64,000 bases of DNA from Arthrobacter sp. E3 (GTDB lineage: Bacteria; Actinomycetota; Actinomycetes; Actinomycetales; Micrococcaceae): assembly GCF_017353415.1 (NCBI RefSeq), contig NZ_JAFMPX010000016.1, forward strand, positions 1 to 64,000, given 5' to 3'. Both the position numbers and the translations under genes were made by a program. Below are positions 8,352-16,893 of this stretch, piece after piece. Position 1 is the first letter of the stretch. Every line of letters begins with the position of its first letter. The notes below the pieces were generated by a model. The model was not told the origin of the DNA. It saw only the letters and a list, made by a program, of their open reading frames with translations, and searched no databases.

Positions 8352-9887
8352 ATGACAGCACAATCACCCGCCCAATCCGGCTCGCAGTGGGTCGTCAGGG
8401 ACCACCCCATGTGGGTCAACGGTGAGCCGGTTTCTTCCACCTCCGGGAACTGGCACGACGTCCACAACCCGGCCCGGCGTGAAACGGTCATTGCCCGAGT
8501 CCCTGCTGGTACGCCCGCGGATGTGGACCTTGCTGTCGCGGCCGCCCGGGCGGCGTTCCGTGGTTGGCGTTACCTGCACTTTTCCGCACGTGCATCCGCC
8601 CTGCTGGCCATTGCTGATGAAGTGGAACGGCGCACGGAGGAGTTCGCCCACCTCACGGCCCTGGACACGGGGAACGCACTGCGCACCCAGGCCCGGCCCG
8701 AAGTCACCTCGCTCGTGGCCATGTTCCGTTACTTTGCCGGCACTGCCGCCGAGGTGAAGGGAACCACTCTGCCAGCTGGCGAAGACCAGCTCCAGTACAC
8801 CCGCCTTGAACCGCTCGGCGTGGTGGCGGCGATCCTGCCGTGGAACTCGCCCCTGCTCATCGCCGCCTTCAAGATTCCCGCTGCGCTGGCAACGGGCAAC
8901 ACCGTCATTGTGAAAGCCGCCAATGAGGCTCCGCTGAGCATCCTGCTGCTGGCCGAAGTCTGCAACAAGCACCTGCCAGCCGGTGTGGTGAATGCGCTCA
9001 CCGGCACCGGCGAGCTCATCGGTTCCGCCCTGGCCGTCCACCCGGGCGTCGACAAGGTTTCCTTCACCGGTTCCACGCGGGTGGGCCGCCAGGTCGGCGC
9101 GCAGGCGGGGGAGCGGCTGGCACACCAATCGTTGGAATTGGGCGGAAAGAATCCTTCAATCGTGTTCCCTGATGCGTGGACGGGAGGGAAGGACGACGAC
9201 GAACTCCTCCAAAGCCTGCTGCTCGCCTCTCGCTTCGCCCGGCAGGGGCAAAGCTGCACGGCCGGGTCCAGGCTATACATCCATGCGGATATTTTTGACG
9301 ATCTAGTGGGCACGCTCAGCACGAAGCTGGGCGCCATGAAGGTGGGGGACCCGCTGGAGGAATCCTCGGACATCGGCGCCGTCATCAACGCCAAGCAGCA
9401 CACGGCCATCAGCGGATTCCTGCAGGAAGGCCGCAGCACCGCAGGTATGGCGGCGGTGATCGGAGGGGAGGAACCGGCGTCGGGCCCGTTGACGGAAGGC
9501 TACTACCACCTGCCCACCCTGTTCACCGGGGCGAAAAATGAGTTCAGGATTGCCCGGGAGGAGATCTTTGGCCCGGTCCTGCTGGCCATTCCGTGGCGCG
9601 GCGTCGACGAAGTCGTGGACATGGCCAACGACACCAACTACGGGCTGGCCGCCTACGTGTTCAGCCACAACCTGGACGAGGCGCTGACCACCGCGCACCG
9701 CATCGAAGCTGGCTGGGTGCAGGTCAACCAGGGCGGCGGGCAGGTGCCGGGGCAGTCCTATGGAGGTTACAAGCAAAGCGGCATTGGCCGGGAAGTCTCC
9801 CTTGAGGGCATGCTGGCCGGCTTCACACAGACGAAGCAAATCAACGTCAAGCTGCGTCTCCCCGGAGCCGGTGGCCCGCGTGGCTGA
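8352..9887 (+). CDS. Aldehyde dehydrogenase (NAD(P)-dependent)
   Basis: Oxidises an aldehyde to the acid. 511 residues from ATG 8352, which follows AAAGGGG by eight bases (a TTG two codons earlier is less likely). ALDH landmarks: AILPWNSPLL, the NAD-binding SFTGSTRVGR, general base Glu262 in LELGGKNPS, nucleophile Cys302 in GQSCTAGSR and the EIFGPVLL box. First gene of a three-gene operon with a CaiB-type CoA transferase and a crotonase-fold protein, suggesting degradation of an aldehyde or acid via a CoA thioester. Substrate unknown. Confidence 0.93.
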   Translation: MTAQSPAQSGSQWVVRDHPMWVNGEPVSSTSGNWHDVHNPARRETVIARVPAGTPADVDLAVAAARAAFRGWRYLHFSARASALLAIADEVERRTEEFAHLTALDTGNALRTQARPEVTSLVAMFRYFAGTAAEVKGTTLPAGEDQLQYTRLEPLGVVAAILPWNSPLLIAAFKIPAALATGNTVIVKAANEAPLSILLLAEVCNKHLPAGVVNALTGTGELIGSALAVHPGVDKVSFTGSTRVGRQVGAQAGERLAHQSLELGGKNPSIVFPDAWTGGKDDDELLQSLLLASRFARQGQSCTAGSRLYIHADIFDDLVGTLSTKLGAMKVGDPLEESSDIGAVINAKQHTAISGFLQEGRSTAGMAAVIGGEEPASGPLTEGYYHLPTLFTGAKNEFRIAREEIFGPVLLAIPWRGVDEVVDMANDTNYGLAAYVFSHNLDEALTTAHRIEAGWVQVNQGGGQVPGQSYGGYKQSGIGREVSLEGMLAGFTQTKQINVKLRLPGAGGPRG

Positions 9888-11196
9888 GTCGAGTCTGCCT
9901 GAGCAGGGGCCCTCCCGGCAGGATCTGCCGCTGTCCGGCATCAAGGTCATGGATCTGTCCCGCGCGCTCGCAGGCCCCTACGCAGCTTCGCTGCTCAGCG
10001 ACATGGGTGCTGAAGTGACGAAGGTGGAGAGCATCAAGGGTGGGGATTCCTCCCGCAGTTGGGCACCTTTTGACGGCGACCACTCACTGTATTTCGACTC
10101 AGTGAACCGTGGAAAAAGCTCAGTGGCAGTGGATTTTTACGCACCGGCTGGTAAGAAGCTGCTGTGGGACCTCGCTGTGGCGAGCGATGTGTTGATTGAA
10201 AATTTCCGCCCCGGCGTGCTGGCCTCCACAGGCTTGGACGCTGAGTTGCTGCGTGTTGCCAAGCCCGGCTTGATCATTGCCTCGGTCACCGGCTTTGGCG
10301 CCACGGGGCCGCTGAGCAGTGCGGCCGGTTTGGACCAGGTGGCGCAGGGCATGTCAGGGCTCATGTCCGTCACCGGTCTGGACGCCGAGCACATGTACAG
10401 GGTGGGTGTGCCCATCGTGGACCTCGTCACCGGCGTCTACACGGCCTTCGGCATTGCAGCAGCCTTGGCCGGGCGGAAGGAGGGCGGGGCTGGGAGCTCG
10501 GTCTCGGCGTCGTTGTTGGAGACGGGGCTTTCGCTGTCCGCCTTCCAGGGTCAGCAGTTCCTCAGCACGGGGGAGGTGCCCGTGCCGCACGGCAACAATC
10601 ACCCGGTGCTGTCCCCGTACGGCGTGTTCCAGACTGGCGACATCCCGCTCATCATGGCCGTGGGCAGTGAAAAGCAATGGGTGCAGCTGTGTGAACTGCT
10701 CGGTACCCCGGAACTGGCAGAGCACCCCGACTATGCCACGAGCAGGCTGCGCACCGTACACCGGGAGGAACTGCGCGTGCGCATCGACGGGCTGCTGGCA
10801 GGGCATACCGCTGCACAGTGGCTGGAGCGGCTCAAAACGGCGGGCATCCCGGCCGGGCCCATCTACAACTACGCGCAAGCCTTCGCGGATCCTCAGGTCA
10901 AGCACCTGGCGATGGTGCAAACCGTCCACCGCAGCGACGGCTCCGTCCTGCCGCTGTTGCGCGGGCCCGTCTCCATCAACGGCCAAGCTCCGCAGGTGGC
11001 GAAGGCCCCTCCGGCGCTGGGTCAGGACACGCTGGCGATTTTGGACGGGCTGGGGCTCAGCGCCGAACAGATCGCAGGCTTGGTGGAGGCAGGAGTGGTG
11101 TACGACGCCGGCAGCCCCGCCGCGCCCGTCGGCACCTTGGGTGGCACTGCGGATACTACCTTGGGTGGCGCCGGGGGAGGGGAACATCGTGGCTGA
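9880..11196 (+). CDS. CaiB/BaiF CoA-transferase family protein
   Basis: Transfers CoA between carboxylic acids (family III CoA transferase). About 438 residues. Opens with LSGIKVMDLSRALAGPYAASLLSDMGAEVTKVE, typical of the family, and has the catalytic-type Asp in VPIVDLVTGVYTAFG. Start at GTG 9880 overlaps the ALDH stop by eight bases (GTGGCTGA), the same junction seen before the next gene; GTG 9871 is an alternative. It probably activates the acid formed by the upstream dehydrogenase. Confidence 0.88.
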   Translation: MAESSLPEQGPSRQDLPLSGIKVMDLSRALAGPYAASLLSDMGAEVTKVESIKGGDSSRSWAPFDGDHSLYFDSVNRGKSSVAVDFYAPAGKKLLWDLAVASDVLIENFRPGVLASTGLDAELLRVAKPGLIIASVTGFGATGPLSSAAGLDQVAQGMSGLMSVTGLDAEHMYRVGVPIVDLVTGVYTAFGIAAALAGRKEGGAGSSVSASLLETGLSLSAFQGQQFLSTGEVPVPHGNNHPVLSPYGVFQTGDIPLIMAVGSEKQWVQLCELLGTPELAEHPDYATSRLRTVHREELRVRIDGLLAGHTAAQWLERLKTAGIPAGPIYNYAQAFADPQVKHLAMVQTVHRSDGSVLPLLRGPVSINGQAPQVAKAPPALGQDTLAILDGLGLSAEQIAGLVEAGVVYDAGSPAAPVGTLGGTADTTLGGAGGGEHRG

Positions 11197-12040
11197 GCGG
11201 GGGGCGGGCACCGTAACGGTCTCGCACAGCGGACCGGTGGCGTATCTAGTTTTGGACAACCCATCTATGCGCAATGCTCTGACGCAGCCCATGTGGCAAC
11301 TTCTTCCGGGACTGCTTGCCGAGTTGGCCGATGACGACACCGTGAAGGTCGTGGTGGTGCGCGGGGCCGGTGGCCACTTCTCCGCCGGGGCCGACATCGC
11401 CTCGGTGCAGGCGATCCTGCGCCACCGGGCTCCGGAAGAAGAGGCGGAGGACGGGGCGGAGGAAGGGGCCGGGGAAGGTGCCGGGGGAGACATCACCGTG
11501 GCAGAGGAAGCGCTGGCCCAGTTCCCTAAACCGACCATCGCCGCCATCGACGGCTACTGCGTGGGCGGTGGCTGGCAGATCGCCGGTGCCTGCGACCTCC
11601 GGCTCGCTTCCACAGCTGCCATCTACGGAGTCACACCCGCCAAAATCGGCATTGTCTACCCCCTCTCGGGGATCAAGCGGCTGGTGCAGCTGGTGGGTCC
11701 GGCAACGGCCAGATATTTACTGTTCACCGGGGATTTTGTGGATGCAGCGGAAGCGCTGCGGCTGGGCCTGGCCACGAAAGTGCTCCCGCAGTCGACGTTT
11801 TGGGACGGCGTTGCGGCGTTTGCCCAGCATGTGGCAGCGCGCTCGCAGCTTTCCGTTCGCGCGCAGAAGGAGCTCATCAACCTCATTGGCCAAGGCGACG
11901 GCGGTGCTGCCGCCTTGGATGAGCGGAACCTGTATTGGCAGCGGGAAATGACGGCCGGAGAAGATGCTGCGATCGGCGTCGCGGCGTTCCTGGCCAAGCG
12001 GACGCCGCAGTTCACGTGGGTACGGCCAGGCGTGGTCTAA
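11189..12040 (+). CDS. Enoyl-CoA hydratase/isomerase (crotonase) family protein with non-canonical active site
   Basis: 283 residues from GTG 11189, with GGAGGGG five bases upstream and the stop of the CoA transferase overlapped by GTGGCTGA. The crotonase fold is clear: HFSAGADIASV forms the first oxyanion strand and DGYCVGGGWQIAGACDLRLAS the second. The two catalytic glutamates of true hydratases appear absent: the GGGCEL position reads GGGWQI and the LPEVKLG position reads VTPAKIG. An acidic Glu/Ala/Gly-rich insert at about residues 88-112 is unusual. It may be another crotonase-superfamily activity such as a decarboxylase, isomerase or thioesterase. Confidence 0.85.
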   Translation: MAERGAGTVTVSHSGPVAYLVLDNPSMRNALTQPMWQLLPGLLAELADDDTVKVVVVRGAGGHFSAGADIASVQAILRHRAPEEEAEDGAEEGAGEGAGGDITVAEEALAQFPKPTIAAIDGYCVGGGWQIAGACDLRLASTAAIYGVTPAKIGIVYPLSGIKRLVQLVGPATARYLLFTGDFVDAAEALRLGLATKVLPQSTFWDGVAAFAQHVAARSQLSVRAQKELINLIGQGDGGAAALDERNLYWQREMTAGEDAAIGVAAFLAKRTPQFTWVRPGVV

Positions 12041-12094
12041 AGGAATCTGTTCGTGCCGACAAGCGGCATGTGAGCTAAAACATTGCACAAATGT

Positions 12095-12118
12095 AAAGAT
12101 TGCACTTGTGCAATCTTT
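12095..12118. promoter_or_regulatory. Palindromic operator overlapping a promoter for the TetR-exporter operon
   Basis: Perfect 11-bp arms AAAGATTGCAC and GTGCAATCTTT around TT; a further half-site ATTGCACAA lies at 12082-12090. TTGTGC (12107-12112) and TAAACT (12130-12135), 18 bases apart, make a plausible promoter whose start would fall at or next to ATG 12142. Self-repression by the downstream TetR protein is inferred. Confidence 0.7.
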
Positions 12119-12141
12119 GCGTGAGTGCATAAACTGTAGTC

Positions 12142-12771
12142 ATGCAGAAAACTCCAGTGAGCTTGCGAGAGCGCAACCGCCTAGACACGTGGGCCTTGAT
12201 TCACGACCAGGCCTCCAGCCTTGCCTGCGAACACGGCTTGGCTAAAACCACCGTGGAAGCCATCGCAGACGCAGCAGGAGTTTCCAAACGCACGTTCTTC
12301 AACTACTTCCCCACCAAGGAAGACGCCATTCTGGGCATTCAGGCACCCACTCTTTCCGAAGAGACCATTGCCGACTTCCGCGCTGGCGGAACCGGAGATC
12401 TTTTTGGCCGGACGGTTCACCTGATGGTCGCCGTCATCCGTTCCATGTTTCCAGAGGCATCCCGGACCGACAGGCGCACGGTCCTGAAGAAAAGGCATCC
12501 AGAACTGGCCAGAAGCCTCGTCTCGCACTTGCGGGTCTGTGAGGAATTGGTGGAGGCAGTGCTGCTTGAACGCTATCCCAATGGGCCACAGGAACAATCC
12601 TGGTCAGGACTGCCTCCTGGTCGGGACTCGGCACTGGCCTTGTTGATGCTGGCAGGAACCGTCATGCGGTTTGCCTTCGCCAAGGATCCAGGTGCATCCA
12701 CCAACGAACAAAGCCCGGCCGTGCAAGAGGCCATTGAAATCTTTAGAGAGACTATTAAAGCAACCTTATGA
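12142..12771 (+). CDS. TetR family transcriptional regulator
   Basis: 209 residues. N-terminal helix-turn-helix at about residues 32-60 (TTVEAIADAAGVSKRTFFNYFPTKEDAI) is a textbook TetR DNA-binding domain with the FFNYFPTKED signature; the C-terminal ligand domain is not classifiable by eye. No Shine-Dalgarno precedes the ATG and a -10 box lies six bases upstream, so the mRNA is probably leaderless. The stop overlaps the exporter start (ATGA), so it most likely controls its own operon through the palindrome at 12095-12118. Confidence 0.92.
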   Translation: MQKTPVSLRERNRLDTWALIHDQASSLACEHGLAKTTVEAIADAAGVSKRTFFNYFPTKEDAILGIQAPTLSEETIADFRAGGTGDLFGRTVHLMVAVIRSMFPEASRTDRRTVLKKRHPELARSLVSHLRVCEELVEAVLLERYPNGPQEQSWSGLPPGRDSALALLMLAGTVMRFAFAKDPGASTNEQSPAVQEAIEIFRETIKATL

Positions 12772-14429
12772 GCTCCACTGACATAAAACCCAAAGCCACG
12801 GCGGCTCCCGCCGCCGGGCACTCCGAGCGCAGCGAAAAGCGCAACATCGTCCTGCTGTTCTCCGGCCTCATGGTCACCATGCTGTTGGCATCGCTGAACC
12901 AGACAGTGCTTTCCAGCGCCCTGCCCACCATTGTTGGCGAGCTTTCCGGCGTCGAACACATGGCCTGGGTCATCACGGCCTTCATCCTGGCCTCCACCAT
13001 CATGATGCCCGTCTACGGCAAGCTCGGTGACCTGCTGGGCCGCAAGCCCATGCTCGTATTCGCCATTTCCATCTTCCTCGTCGGCTCGGTCATTGGCGCC
13101 TTGGCCAATGACATGAACGTGCTAATCATCGCCCGCGTAGTGCAGGGCCTTGGCGGCGGCGGTTTGATGATCCTCTCGCAGGCCACCATCGCCGACGTTG
13201 TCCCGGCCCGCGAACGCGGTAAGTACATGGGCATCATGGGCGGCGTCTTCGCGTTCTCCTCCGTGGCCGGACCGCTCATCGGCGGCGGGCTCACCGAGGG
13301 CCCGGGCTGGCGCTGGGTGTTCTGGATGAACGTGCCGCTGGCACTGCTGGCCATTGCGGCCGCCATCTTCCTGCTGCATGTGCCGCGCAAGGTCTTTGCA
13401 ACGCGTCCCAAGATCGACTACTTCGGCATGATGCTCATTGCCTTGGCCACCACGGCCCTGGTTCTGATCGGCACGTGGGGCGGCTCGCAGTACGATTGGA
13501 ACTCCCCGCAGATCATCTGGCTGGCCGTCGCCGCTGTCGTGACTGGAACGCTGTTTGTCATCGTGGAAAACCGTGTCTCCGAGCCGGTCATGCCCATGTT
13601 GTTGTTCAAGAACCGCAACTTTGTGCTGACCACCATTGCCGGCCTGCTGACAGGCATCGCCATGTTCGGCGCCATTGGCTACATGCCCACCTACCTGCAG
13701 ATGGCCACGGGCTTCTCTGCTGCTGAATCCGGCATGCTGATGATCCCCATGATGGCTTGCATGTTGATTGTCTCGGTCATCGTTGGCCGCCGGGTCTCCA
13801 CCACCGGCCGCTATAAGGTCGCCCCGATCGTGGGAAGCGCGATCCTGGCCGTGGCACTGCTGCTGCTCTCCACCATCACCACCGGCACCCCGATCTACGT
13901 CATCTGCGTCTACCTGGGCGTCATGGGCATTGGCCTCGGTGCCAGCATGCAGATCCTGACGCTCGTTGCGCAGAACTCGTTCCCGCTGAAGTTTGTGGGT
14001 ACGGCCACCGCAGGGCAGAACTACTTCCGCCAGGTTGGTGCCACGCTCGGTTCGGCTGTGGTTGGTGCCATGTTCGCCAGCCGCCTGTACCAGCTCATTG
14101 CTGAAAAGATCCCCGGTGGTACCGGTGGCGGTGGAGCCAGCTCCTTCACCCCGCACCTGGTGAACAGCATGCCCGAACCCATCAAGCTCCTCATCATCGA
14201 GTCCTACAATGAGGCCTTGATCCCGCTGTTCCTGTTCATGGTCCCGCTGGCCCTGCTGGCCGCCGTCGTACTGTGCTTCGTGAAGGAAGTGGCCTTGGAG
14301 ACCAAGATCGACCGCGAAACGATCGTCGACGTCGCCCCCGGGCAGATGGCAGAGTTTGAGGAAGACATGACGCACGACGCCGTCACTTCCGAAATCGCAA
14401 ACTCGCCGGCCGTGCTGTCCAGCAAGTAG
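12768..14429 (+). CDS. DHA2 family MFS drug exporter (EmrB/QacA type)
   Basis: Inner-membrane proton-driven multidrug exporter of 553 residues with about 14 hydrophobic segments. Motif A-like GKLGDLLGRK lies at about residue 83, motif C-like GGVFAFSSVAGPLIGGGL at about 156, and LNQTVLSSALPTIVGEL (motif D1 type) near residue 41. It overlaps the TetR stop by four bases. Closely similar in design to the exporter at 62143-63879, so the two look like paralogues. Confidence 0.93.
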   Translation: MSSTDIKPKATAAPAAGHSERSEKRNIVLLFSGLMVTMLLASLNQTVLSSALPTIVGELSGVEHMAWVITAFILASTIMMPVYGKLGDLLGRKPMLVFAISIFLVGSVIGALANDMNVLIIARVVQGLGGGGLMILSQATIADVVPARERGKYMGIMGGVFAFSSVAGPLIGGGLTEGPGWRWVFWMNVPLALLAIAAAIFLLHVPRKVFATRPKIDYFGMMLIALATTALVLIGTWGGSQYDWNSPQIIWLAVAAVVTGTLFVIVENRVSEPVMPMLLFKNRNFVLTTIAGLLTGIAMFGAIGYMPTYLQMATGFSAAESGMLMIPMMACMLIVSVIVGRRVSTTGRYKVAPIVGSAILAVALLLLSTITTGTPIYVICVYLGVMGIGLGASMQILTLVAQNSFPLKFVGTATAGQNYFRQVGATLGSAVVGAMFASRLYQLIAEKIPGGTGGGGASSFTPHLVNSMPEPIKLLIIESYNEALIPLFLFMVPLALLAAVVLCFVKEVALETKIDRETIVDVAPGQMAEFEEDMTHDAVTSEIANSPAVLSSK

Positions 14430-14469
14430 GCAACGTGCGCTGCTGCAGGCAATAGCCGTCGCAACTCTT

Positions 14470-14527
14470 GATGCCGTTGTGGTGTTCGGACCTCGCTATA
14501 GCAGGGTCCGATCACCACAACGGCATC
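14470..14527. terminator. 24-bp-stem palindrome, probable bidirectional terminator
   Basis: Arms 14470-14493 and 14504-14527 pair over 24 bp with one mismatch around a 10-base loop. It lies between the convergent exporter and ABC ATPase genes. The GTTGTGGTG / CACCACAAC part resembles palindromes at 22644-22700 and 50045-50105, so it may belong to a dispersed family. Confidence 0.75.
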
Positions 14528-14563
14528 ATTGCGTTGTGGGACAGTACTTGCTTTCAGTGTTCC

Positions 14564-15250
14564 TTAGGCGGCTTGGACGCCGTCTTCGGTGAGCTGGCCG
14601 CGGGCAAGTCGGAACCGCCTGTCCGTGCGAGTGGCCAGGGCGTGGTCGTGGGTGACAACGAGGATGGTGGTTTTATTCTCGTGGGCGAGTTTGCGCAGCA
14701 GGTCGATGATGAGTTCGCCGGTTTCATCATCGAGGTTCCCTGTCGGCTCGTCGGCCAGGATGAGCTTGGGGTTGTTGGCCAGTGCCCGGGCGATGGCCAC
14801 CCGCTGCTGCATACCGCCGGAGAGCTTGTTGGCCTTGCGTGAATGCATTTCCGCGCCGAGTCCCACCTGGGTGAGCAGTTCGGCGGCACGGGCGGCCCTT
14901 TCCTTGTGCGGCACGCCGGCGAATTCCATGGGCAGCATCACATTTTCCCGCGCGGACAGGTTCGGGATCAGGTGGTAGGCCTGAAACACAAAACCAATGT
15001 CGTCGCGGCGGTAGGCCGTCAACTTCCTGTCCGGAAGGGTGGAGATATTCACCCCATCCACCACCACGTCGCCCGAGGTGGCCTTGTCCAGCGCCCCGAG
15101 GAGTGAAAGCAGCGTGCTTTTGCCGCTGCCGCTCTTGCCGAGGACGGCGGCGAAGGTGCCCTGCTCAAGGCTGAAAGTGACTCCGTTCACCGGTTTGATG
15201 GTCTGGTCTCCTGATTTGAACGTCTTGACGACGTCGGTGACGGTCAACAT
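14564..15250 (-). CDS. ABC transporter ATP-binding protein (MacB/LolD-like)
   Basis: Cytoplasmic ATPase of 228 residues pairing with the FtsX-type permease immediately upstream (3-base gap). Walker A GKSGSGKST near residue 39, signature LSGGMQQR near 144, Walker B LILADEPTGNLDDE near 164 and the switch His in VVTHDH. The GNLD extension after Walker B is typical of the LolD/MacB (MacB-FtsX) class. Confidence 0.93.
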   Translation of the reverse strand: MLTVTDVVKTFKSGDQTIKPVNGVTFSLEQGTFAAVLGKSGSGKSTLLSLLGALDKATSGDVVVDGVNISTLPDRKLTAYRRDDIGFVFQAYHLIPNLSARENVMLPMEFAGVPHKERAARAAELLTQVGLGAEMHSRKANKLSGGMQQRVAIARALANNPKLILADEPTGNLDDETGELIIDLLRKLAHENKTTILVVTHDHALATRTDRRFRLARGQLTEDGVQAA

Positions 15251-15253
15251 GGC

Positions 15254-16744
15254 TTATTCTCCCCGCAGTACTTCGATGGGACGGACTTTTGCTGTTAGAA
15301 GGGCTGGAATCAACGCGCCGAGTACGGCGATCAACAAGATGCCCAAGACTCCAAAGGCCAGCGTCTGCCAGCCGACGGAGGTGCTGATGGTGCCGATGAG
15401 CTGACCGGCACCGGCGAAGGCGCCACGCGCGCGTTCAAAGCCGCCGCCCCCGCCGCCTCCTCCAAATCCGCCACCCCCGGCACCCGGCCCCCGGCCCGCA
15501 GCCGCGGTGGAGCTTGAGGTGTTGCCGGACACGAGGGCATTGGCGATGGGGTTGCTGGCAAAGGCCGCAATGACGGCACCCACCACCGAACCCATGACGA
15601 CCAGAACGAGGGCCTCGACGGTGAACTGTGCGCCGATGGTGCCGCTGGAAGCGCCGATGGCCTTCAGCACGCCAATTTCGCGGCGGCGTTCACGGACCAC
15701 CATGATCATGATCAGCAGCACAATGAGTCCGGCTGCTATGAGTGAGGCGATGTAGGCAATGAGGGAAATGTTCGCCACCGTGCCCAAGGACGTGATGGCC
15801 GACTGCAGATTTGCGGAACCGCTCGTCACATCCACATTGGTGGCGCCCAGCGTGCTTGTCAGCGCCGTCTGCGTGGCTGCAACGTTGTCAATACTGTCCA
15901 CCATCACCGAGATGCTGCTCAGCTGGCCGTCCTGGCCGGTCAAGGTCTGGGTGGCTGCCAGCGGCAGATAAACGGCGTTGTTATCGAAGACCGTTCCGGA
16001 GTCAAAGATGCCGGTGACCGTCATGGTCCGGTCCTGCACGGTGTAGGTGGAGCCCACCTTCAGATTGTTCTTGGTGGCAAGAGTGGTTCCCACCAGAGAC
16101 TGCGTTGATGTGGGTGCGAAGTCGCTCAGCGCCTTCCCCGAGGTGAGGTTGAGGGCAGTCCCCGTGGCCGTGGTTGAGGTGGAGACGCCCGTGGCCTGGA
16201 TGGGAATGCTAAACGCCGGGCGGGCTGCCGTTGAACCGGAGCTGGAACTGCCGGAACCACCGGTGCTGTTGCCGTTGCTGTTGTTGCGCTGGCCCAGCTG
16301 GCCTGGAGCCACGGCGGATACCAGGCTCGTGGTGCCGCTGGTGCCAAACCGTCCGCCCGCTCCGGTCGGGGCAGCATTACCTGATGCCGCCGTGGAGCCG
16401 CCGGTCTGCGAATTGGAGGTGGCTGCGGAATTGCCCAGCCGCACGGCCAGCGTCCCGGTGGCACTGTCCACGTGGGTGACGGCGGCGGCTTTGGTGAGGT
16501 CCGCCGTCGTCAATGGCTGTCCGCCGCCGAGGCCGCCGCGCGAACCTGCCGGGTTGATGGTCAGGCTGTTGCCCACCGAGGCCTTCAACGAGTCGACCTT
16601 GCTGCCAACGCCCTGGTTGGCCACCAGCATGGAGAGGGCCAAGGCAATGGCTACGGCCAAAATGACCACGACGGCGCTCGTTCTAATTTTGTTGCGAAAC
16701 GCATTTCCTACGCTTCGGGACACCACACCCATGATCGGTTCCAT
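15254..16744 (-). CDS. ABC transporter permease, FtsX/MacB type, with Gly-rich insert
   Basis: About 496 residues from ATG 16744, preceded by AAGGGGG at nine bases; the frame is open to 16870 but that extension has no ribosome-binding site. One N-terminal membrane segment (SAVVVILAVAIALALSMLV), a large Ser/Thr/Gly-rich extracytoplasmic domain, then three C-terminal membrane segments with RERRREIGVLKAIGAS, the FtsX hallmark. A Gly-rich stretch of about 25 residues (GAGGGGFGGGGGGGGFERAR) sits in the loop before the last membrane helix. With the neighbouring ATPase it probably exports a substrate or transmits force to the envelope. Confidence 0.9.
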   Translation of the reverse strand: MEPIMGVVSRSVGNAFRNKIRTSAVVVILAVAIALALSMLVANQGVGSKVDSLKASVGNSLTINPAGSRGGLGGGQPLTTADLTKAAAVTHVDSATGTLAVRLGNSAATSNSQTGGSTAASGNAAPTGAGGRFGTSGTTSLVSAVAPGQLGQRNNSNGNSTGGSGSSSSGSTAARPAFSIPIQATGVSTSTTATGTALNLTSGKALSDFAPTSTQSLVGTTLATKNNLKVGSTYTVQDRTMTVTGIFDSGTVFDNNAVYLPLAATQTLTGQDGQLSSISVMVDSIDNVAATQTALTSTLGATNVDVTSGSANLQSAITSLGTVANISLIAYIASLIAAGLIVLLIMIMVVRERRREIGVLKAIGASSGTIGAQFTVEALVLVVMGSVVGAVIAAFASNPIANALVSGNTSSSTAAAGRGPGAGGGGFGGGGGGGGFERARGAFAGAGQLIGTISTSVGWQTLAFGVLGILLIAVLGALIPALLTAKVRPIEVLRGE

Positions 16745-16893
16745 TCGCTGTGGCCCCCTTGATGGCGACCGTACGGATTTTATGGTGCGCGCGGGACTGG
16801 GCCGTTGGCTGGTGAGGTTCTGGGAGTCGGCTGTGAGATTCTTCCCCGGTACACTGAAACGTGCAACCACCTGCCGACTTATTTGAGGGTCAC

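Noticed and set aside
10319-11188. Long upstream extension of the crotonase frame
   Set aside because: It overlaps the CoA transferase in another frame and its translation is Arg/Cys/Trp/Pro-rich noise; GTG 11189 has a good ribosome-binding site.
13122-14375. 417-codon frame antisense to the DHA2 exporter, rich in His/Gln/Asp
   Set aside because: Composition is the complement of a hydrophobic membrane protein; no start signal or motif.
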